This document shows positions 57,610 to 64,000 of a stretch of DNA of 64,000 bases, piece by piece; within the stretch, counting starts at the first letter, position 1, and each line of letters starts with the position of its first letter. The stretch covers positions 14,671,577 through 14,735,576 of the forward strand of contig NC_081542.1 in the NCBI RefSeq assembly GCF_901000735.1, in the 5' to 3' direction. The DNA comes from Corylus avellana. Taxonomy: Eukaryota > Streptophyta > Magnoliopsida > Fagales > Betulaceae. The position numbers were made by a program, and so were the translations under genes. The notes beneath the pieces were generated by a model. That model had not been told where the DNA came from and searched no databases. It saw only the letters and a list, made by a program, of their open reading frames with translations.

Positions 57610-59262
57610 GTATGAATTAATAAGCATCTTCTCACATTTGTATAGTAGGATTGGCTCGATAAATTTTGAAGTTTAAGATGATAAATTTAAGTGGGATATT
57701 TTTTTATTTATTTAAATACTAATTAAATAATACTTATTTGAATAAGAATCATTATTCTCACTTTTAATTGGAATGCAAAATTACCGAATAAGTTTTATCT
57801 TCTGAGCATTTTAAATCTTTCCATCTTTCCACCTCAATATATAATTAAGAGCATTCCAATATATTGAATATTCTATTGCTTTGTAGACAACATATTATTT
57901 TTCAACTTAATTAATCATTAGAGCAAATTTAGTTATTTATTATTTTCTTTAAAGGGAGTGAACATTATGACATTAATTCATGTATTACACTGTGACAAAT
58001 CAGATTTTCAGTCTATTTAATTTCTCTATTAAAAATTAAACAATGGCCAAGAAATCAAGCACTTCATGTTGAGAAAAACGAAATCATGAATAAGGAATTG
58101 TGGAATGGGTTATTGAAGTATTTTTGGCATTGAATTTCCATTACAGCCTCTCTCTCCCCTTCTCTCATTTGTAACATGAGAGACCACCTTAAAGCTTTAT
58201 GACCTAATATATATATATATATATAACATGGACTCTCCATGACAACATAAGTGCCCTTCACGTATGTTATGAGAACATGTCTGCATACACTAGCCTGTTA
58301 TCCATTTTATTTTACGGACTAAGAGTACTAGTAGTAGCTTTTATAATTCTCATTTTCTCTTTCTCTAAATATAAATAAAACTCTTAAAAGAACACTTGAA
58401 ATAGATTATAGACTCGTTTGATTCCTTTTTAAACCAAGGGAACACTTGCCTTGACATTCTTTTAATATAAAATAGTTTTATCTCTGTTTTTTTTTTTTTT
58501 GGGATGAAGAAAAAGTTTTATCTTTCCACTCTATTTCATCTAACATTTATTTGAAAGAATATTTAAATGATAGAATTCGTTCATTTTCAACCATCTTTTA
58601 ACTATTTTTATAGTGAATCGACGAATTCACCATTGAATTTATGTGGGCCACATAAATTTAATGGTTGACCTATTAAATTTGTAGAATGAGATGGGAAGGA
58701 GATTAAAAAAATATTGGTATGAATCATTTTATTTTATTTTTTTGCTTCATTTCTCTCCTCTATCATTTAATTTAAATAATACTTACATGGCATAAGAAAA
58801 TGATAAGGGAATCTATTGTATAGTTTATCTGAATAGCAAAGAAGAAAATAATTTGGTTCCCTATATCAAAGTAAAATTTAAGGGAAGTTGTTGCTAATGC
58901 TTTAATAATCGGATTTGGCTTAAGTGTTTAAATTTTATTAATGGTTTAGATTTTAATTTTATTCTCTTTTTTTTTTTCATAGAAAACTTGAAACAAAATG
59001 TAAACCGTTGAAACAACAAATATATTATAAATTATTTTTTTTACGGTACTTAAACCAAATCCTTAATAATCCATCCACATGCTCCTTAGATTCATGATCC
59101 ACATAACCAAATCATCGTACCTTTTAACTTTCTAAAAAATGAGAAATGCTATTCTTTCAAACAACAATTATATATGAACTCTACTTAATTTGATACCAAT
59201 CTGAATCTTTCTGTGTCTCTTCTTTGTTCTCGATCACTTACCACCATTTATCGGCAACAACC
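57610..59262. other. Noncoding interval of unit C
   Basis: Diverged partner of the intervals in copies A and B, sharing ACATGAGAGACCACCTTAAA near 58175. No gene. Confidence 0.5.
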
Positions 59263-60099
59263 ATGGCAGCCATCAAAGTCCACGGAAACCCTCGCTCACC
59301 AGCTACACAGCGGGTTCTAGCTACCCTTTATGAGAAAGAGCTTGAATTTGAGCTTGTGCCTGTAGACATGAAAACTGGTGAACATAAAAAACCACACTTC
59401 CTTAATTGCCTCAATGTAAGAACATGAACAAACCATTATTCTTGTAACTGAACTTCTTAATTAGGATCCATTAAATATGTTTATTAAAAATCCTTGTTGA
59501 TGCAGCCATTCGGTGAAATTCCAACTCTTGAAGATGGAGATTTAAAGCTCTTTGGTAAAGTTTTTACTTATATGCAACAACGGTCGACATACTAATTATG
59601 ATTAGTGTGAATATTTACTGATTTCAATATTCCAAGTACAGAATCAAGGGCAATTAATAAGTACATCGCCGACGAGTATGCCGGCAAGGGGACCCGGCTG
59701 GCATTCGGAGACAACAAGAAGAAAGCAATCATAGGGGTGTGGATGGAGGTGGAGGCCCACCAATTCGAGTCGGCAGCTTCAAAGCTTACTTGGGAGTTGT
59801 CATTGAAGCCAGTGTTTGGAAAGGGTACTCCCGACAAGGCAGTTGTGGAGAAGAACGAAGCAAAGCTGGCTAAGGTTCTTGATATCTATGAGAGTCGGCT
59901 GGCTCAGTCAAAATACTTGGCGGGTGAGAGCTTCAGCTTGGCAGATCTGCACCACCTTCCCTCCATACAATACTTGTTGGCCACAGAAGTCAAAAAGCTC
60001 TTTGATTCACGCCTCCATGTCAAAGCCTGGGTTGCTGATATCACAGCAAGGCCAGCTTGGTGCAAGGTCCTTTGCCATGCATGTAGAAGCAAGCACTGA
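59263..60099 (+). CDS. GSTF: Glutathione S-transferase, phi class (array copy C)
   Basis: Exons 59263-59415, 59506-59554 and 59642-60099 (stop TGA): 660 nt, 219 residues. Splice signals are GTAAGA, GATGCAG, GTAAAG and GTACAG. Ser12 is present ([10 protein letters not shown]). Differences from B and D: exon 1 ends [11 protein letters not shown] (one codon more), the cis-proline loop is [12 protein letters not shown] (Glu where relatives have Gln), and the C-terminus is [13 protein letters not shown] instead of [10 protein letters not shown]. These sit in or next to the glutathione site, so activity may differ. The frame is intact end to end, but relaxed constraint is possible. Confidence 0.88.
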
Positions 60100-60255
60100 G
60101 GAGAAAAGAGTAGTAGCAGCTGCCGGCCGGCCACCAGCCGGCTTCTCTGTTGTCATTTGTGTTCAATAAGCACGAGTACTTAATTTGAGTCTAGCACGGC
60201 TTCTTGCCCTCAATCTTCAAGTTGTAGGCATCAAGTTTATGAATAACATATTATA

Positions 60256-60514
60256 CATTAAAGTATTAATTGAATGATTAGATTTACCTTTTTCTATCTG
60301 CTTAAACTTTTAGGAAAAGTTGTGATTTAACATGGTATCAAAGCCAAAGATCATGAGTTCGAACTTTGATTTTGTCAAATTCACTATTAATTTCAATTAA
60401 ATATTTTACGTATTGGATATCACCTATTAAAATGGAGTTTGAATCCACACGTGAGGGGATGTTAAAATATTTAATTAGATTTACCTCTTCCTATCAGTTT
60501 AATCTTTTGGGTAG
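60256..60514 (+). mobile_element. TRIM, about 259 bp
   Basis: A repeat of about 75 bp at 60256-60332 (first bases mutated, ATTAAAGTATTAATTGAATG) and at 60460 (TGTTAAAATATTTAATTAG), with primer site TGGTATCAAAGCC right after the first and GTGAGGGGA before the second. Same family as 24226-24512. Confidence 0.65.
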
Positions 60515-61300
60515 AATGCTCAAATTCACAAACACATTTGAGTACTTCTTGTTAGAGTACTAGCAACAACTTGAAGGAAAACTCCTAAAAAAAACACATG
60601 CAACAAACTCTCTTAGTGTTATAGGTAGCCCTTTTGCTTCTATTAACATTATTTTAATATAAAAAAGCTTTATCATTTTTATTTTTTATTTTTTAATTTC
60701 TTCCTTTTTAATTTTTTATTTTTTTAGCATTTATTTGAAAGAACGTTTAAGTATAGAAAAATGATAAATGAAGTTATTGTAGAGCTTGTTTCAACTCGAA
60801 GCAAAAAGTAATTTATTTTCCTAAATTAAAAAGAATCTAAGAAAAAACACTGCTTTTGAATAATGCTTTGATCAACAAGAAGTAATTGGATCAGAAAATT
60901 CCATCCTTAAAGCACAAATTAACATTCATTGCTTCCTTCGGACAGCCATGCGGCCCATGCAAATTAAGCATCTGCATGAGAATGGATGATTGTTTGATGA
61001 ATTTGGAAAAATGGAATTAAAAGGAATATTGGAAGATGAAATTGGTGATAAAAGAAAAAAAGGGTTCACTAAGCTTTTCACAAATCAGAATAATTACTCC
61101 TCCTTTTCTTCCCCCATTTATACAATCAATCAGAAACCCATTCAACAACTAATTAATTAACCCACTGGAATTAGCGAATCATTGGCCCATTAAAACTGGC
61201 ATATTATAAGAAAAGCCCACTAATCCTATTAAACAATTGTCGTTCAATCTAATGAAGTGGGTTTAATTGGAATCTTTGGGGTTTCTCTTTCAGTTTTGGG
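60515..61300. other. Intergenic, array 3' flank
   Basis: ATTGCTTCCTTCGGACAGCC at about 60929 and ATCAACAAGAAGTAATTGGA match the 3' flank of copy D. No gene. Confidence 0.5.
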
Positions 61301-61510
61301 CCTGTTTGGGATCTAAAAGTGCTTTTAACACTCAAAAAGTCTATTTGAAAAAAAAAAAGTATTCGTTTGATAAAAAAATTAAAAGCACTTTTAATGATCC
61401 AAAAAGCCTAAAAATTGCCAAAAGTGCAAAAACTTAAAAATAAAGCTTTTATCCAAAAGGCTTTTTTTTTTTACTTAAAAGCTCTATTTTTCAAATCTAA
61501 TTCCAAACAG
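61301..61510. mobile_element. Fold-back MITE with CTGTTTGG(G/A)AT ends
   Basis: Left CTGTTTGGGATCTAAAAGTG and right reverse complement CTGTTTGGAATTAGATTTG are partial inverted repeats, with inner arms rich in AAAAGC/GCTTTT pairs. No clear target duplication. Non-coding. Confidence 0.5.
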
Positions 61511-61930
61511 AATATTGCATTCATATTGAAATGGTGTCATAGAAGATTTCGTGGGTTGTCAATTGTCATGGGCTGATTTTGGGGGTTGCTTTGGTGTCTG
61601 GCAATTCAAATGGGCCACACAAGAATTTCTAGGGCCATGAATAAAACAGCCATGAGAGCCACACACAGACAGAGAGACAACAAAGAGGTCAGGAGGATTT
61701 TTTATTTTTATTTTTAGATTTAAATTTAAAGAAATCTATAGATTTTTGAGCCATTTACACCGCCCCATGTGATTCATGCGCACTGAAAACAGGGTGAAAG
61801 AAGACAGGAAACTCTTGATAAAAAAAAAAAAAAAGTATTTTCATCTGGACCCTGACCCACATCTTCTAATGCATTCAATTTGGAATTTCCGACGAACAAA
61901 TTATGTCATCAATTTTGAAAAAAAAAAAAG
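61511..61930. other. Intergenic
   Basis: No feature supported. Confidence 0.4.
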
Positions 61931-62600
61931 GAAAAATTACAGTTTACCCCCCCAAAGTTGTCAGCGATTTGCAATTCCGCCTCCAAAGTTTCAATTTTTG
62001 CAATCCACCCCCCTAAAGTTTCAATTTTTTGCAATTCAGGCACTCCGTCAGTCAAACCCTCTTTGACTGACGGAACAGTGACCACGTGCGACGCACGTGG
62101 TCACTTTATGCGATTTAGTGCCCAAAATACCCCCATCAATTGGTTACACCTTGACCCACGCCCAAACCCATCTTACCCACGCCCCCGACCCTGCTGACCC
62201 GACCCAACCCAACCCAACCCAAACCCAAACCAGACTTAAAACAACTAATCAAACACGACAGTCACGCGTTCCGTCATTTTGCCCCCTTTCTCCTTGCTGA
62301 CTCACGACCGAAAGGGACCCTCTGCTGGTAGAACCCACCTCCGACAGCCACGCGACAGGTACCCGACAGCCACTCGAGATCAACCCAAAGCTCCATCCTT
62401 TGCGCCTTTGTGTACGACGAGGTGAGATTTTGCCCTTATTTGATTCGTTAATTTCCACCGAAATGTGTAGTATCGTTCTAGGGTTTTTCGTAAATTGGGG
62501 TTTTCTTGAGGGGGTTTTAATTTGGTAATCCCTAACTCTGTGATGTTGATTTATTGTTAACAAATTTTTGTTTTCTATTGTATATTGATTTATTGCGAAG
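61931..62600 (+). mobile_element. Second, inverted copy of the Mutator-like end
   Basis: Begins GGAAAAATTACAGTTTACCC and matches the reverse complement of 34900-35580 through the same C/A-rich arm, both palindromes (62044-62105), CCAACCCAACCCAACCC and the leader up to the point where the 34.9 kb copy has its GRF start codons. There it diverges (GCGAAGAGAGAGAG, then unrelated sequence), so the GRF gene is absent. The other end was not found. Confidence 0.75.
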
Positions 62601-62945
62601 AGAGAGAGTAAACTTGGTTGTTTGTGTTTGAACAAAAGTGGTCCCCAAATTGTATAATGTTGTCGTGTGAACAAAAGTGGTCCCAATGTTTTTTTCTGAT
62701 TTGCATGTATATCAAAAGTGGTCCCATTTTCTGATTTGCATGTATATCAAAAGTGGTCCTCTAGTTTGCACTCCCAATTTTCTTCCACTTTGGAGATCTC
62801 CCTCCGAAGCAGTGAGATGCTAGCTAACTGTTTGTCTAAATTGAGTTTTATCATTAAATTGCTTCTATATTTTCTGATTTTTATTTCCGGTTTGTTTGTC
62901 CACCACCAAATTATCTTACAACAATAAGCCTAACGTTGAGAGAGA
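62601..62945. other. Noncoding with short tandem duplication
   Basis: A block containing TTTCTGATTTGCATGTATAT and CAAAAGTGGTCC occurs twice at about 62693-62759, with further ACAAAAGTGGTCCC units before. Ends with a (GA)n run at 62937-62954. Confidence 0.6.
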
Positions 62946-63264
62946 GAGAGAGAGCATCACCTGGTCCATACATTCTAGCCAATTCATCCTAGACATTTTT
63001 GGCGGAAGTGATTTTCCTAATCCCCGGTAGTATGTCCACCTCACATGAAATTAGAATTGCATGTAAAGCTGCAGCATTATTCTTTCTCCATGCCTTAAAT
63101 CCAACTACATCATCTTCTGGTTTAGGGGGTTCCGTGGTTGATTGGACAATGTCCCAAAGATCTTGAGCCAACAAATAATTTTTCATCCAAGCACACCAAT
63201 TGGCATAATTGTCATTTCTAAGAAGTTCAAGAACAATTGTGCTTGAGAGACTATTTGTTGCCAT
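62946..63264 (-). pseudogene. Gag-like (DUF4219/UBN2) gene fragment with premature stop
   Basis: Starts at ATG 63264 and reads STIVLELLRNDNYANWCAWM, LLAQDLWDIV and PPKPEDDVVGFKAWRKNNAA, the N-terminus of a plant retrotransposon-derived gag-like family also found at the front of some ankyrin-repeat proteins. It stops at 62989 (TAG after SAKNV, where relatives have Trp, WDEL), yet DELARMYGP is still readable past the stop to about 62955. No ankyrin repeats or pol follow. A short fragment. Confidence 0.65.
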
Positions 63265-64000
63265 TCTTAATCTGTCAAATTACTACGAAACATGTTAGGT
63301 GAGACTTGGAAGTGAAATACAGACCATATTGTGTATCTTCAGTTTTCAAAGTAATTTTTTATTTTTTTGCTTTTTATAAAAAAGAAAAAGAAACGAAAAG
63401 TGCTTTCAAAATAAATAAGCAAAATGATACCCCTTTACAAACAGGGCAAGTGCAGTGGGCAACTGCATCACTACTCCCCTAGAAAATGCAATTTATAAAT
63501 ATAACATTTTTTATTTTAAAATTATAATATAATAAATTTTTTTTATTAAAAACCATTTTTCTTGTTTTTTTTTAGATGACAATTGACTAATCAAATTTAA
63601 ATGTACTTGTTTTGTTAGTACATTATTCTTAATAGTTAATTTCACTGATCCATTTTATCGATGCTAACAAGGATTTTATAAATATAATTAACAATATCAT
63701 TTTATTTTATTATTTCAATATTGTCTTCTAATTCTATTTCAAAGATTGATTGTTCAATTATTTATTCTTTAGCTCGATTTGATGTAATATTTTGTTTGTT
63801 TTTAGCTACAAATTTATCAAAAGTTCCTTTTTGTAAGTCATTGAATTAAATTTTTTTCCCTTTTTGTTAATTAATCTTTCATATTCAAATTTTTATTTTC
63901 TATCTATACCATTTAGGTCTTTTGAACTAGAGGTTTCAATAAGTGCGATTTAGAGGTATTGGTTAAAATTATTTACTCTAACAGTCTTTCCTCCTTTTTT
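63265..64000. other. Intergenic to window end
   Basis: Very AT-rich; no feature supported. Confidence 0.5.

Noticed and set aside
62249..62686. 145-codon minus-strand ORF at 62 kb
   Set aside because: Matches the ORF at 34.75-35.2 kb only because both are the same transposon leader; it overlaps no splice-supported gene.
1..64000. CRISPR array, prokaryotic operons or a novel defence system
   Set aside because: The sequence is plant nuclear DNA with introns and transposons; no spaced short-repeat arrays or ribosome-binding-site-led gene clusters exist here.

Overview
This window is eukaryotic nuclear DNA from a flowering plant, most likely a eudicot. The evidence is AT-rich intergenic sequence, GT-AG introns, plant-only gene families (phi-class glutathione S-transferase, type-1 lipid transfer protein, PCC13-62-like desiccation protein, 3-ketoacyl-CoA synthase) and a dense load of Copia LTR elements, TRIMs, CACTA, hAT and Mutator-like elements and SINEs. 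The species cannot be fixed from sequence alone. Five runs of N mark assembly gaps (9236-9335, 28345-28444, 46939-47038, 56415-56434, 57063-57162).

Layout. 1-9.1 kb: two convergent PCC13-62-like genes, the right one frameshifted, flank an intact-looking nsLTP gene whose predicted intron carries a SINE. 10.0-10.9 kb: an intact three-exon GSTF gene. 11.3-11.9 kb: a TRIM between hAT-like inverted repeats. 12.6-16.1 kb: a dead KCS gene split by a 1.97 kb LTR element with a clean 5-bp target duplication. 16.3-21.7 kb: a CACTA element with a gag-only LTR element nested in it. 21.9-23.0 kb: a small non-autonomous LTR element.

25.1-60.1 kb: the core is a tandem GSTF array (copies at 27.7, 37.3, 49.7 and 59.3 kb). 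Three of the copies are preceded, 2-2.6 kb upstream, by a membrane-anchor exon resembling that of NADH-cytochrome b5 reductase. The array is broken up by a Mutator-like element region (28.4-35.6 kb, with a transposase-tail-like gene and a GRF-zinc-finger/membrane gene), a Copia element on the plus strand (38.8-46.9 kb) and a Copia element on the minus strand (51.9-57.1 kb). The 3.2 kb blocks at 25.1-28.3 and 47.0-50.3 kb are nearly identical, and each ends at an assembly gap, so they may be a real duplication or an unmerged overlap or haplotype. 61-64 kb: MITE, a second inverted copy of the Mutator-like end, and a gag-like gene fragment.

Of the host genes, those that look able to make protein are the nsLTP, GSTF at 10.0, GSTF at 37.3, probably GSTF at 59.3, and GSTF at 49.7 with a caveat about an upstream out-of-frame ATG. 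The first PCC13-62-like gene is cut by the window edge. There is no operon-like organisation. What ties the region together is local duplication of stress/detoxification genes followed by transposon invasion. I did not find a convincing new biological system. The most interesting points are the gap-bounded duplication, the start-codon changes that distinguish GSTF copies, the multiply broken KCS gene, and the Mutator-like element that carries a GRF-zinc-finger membrane protein, hairpin palindromes and a telobox-rich tandem repeat.
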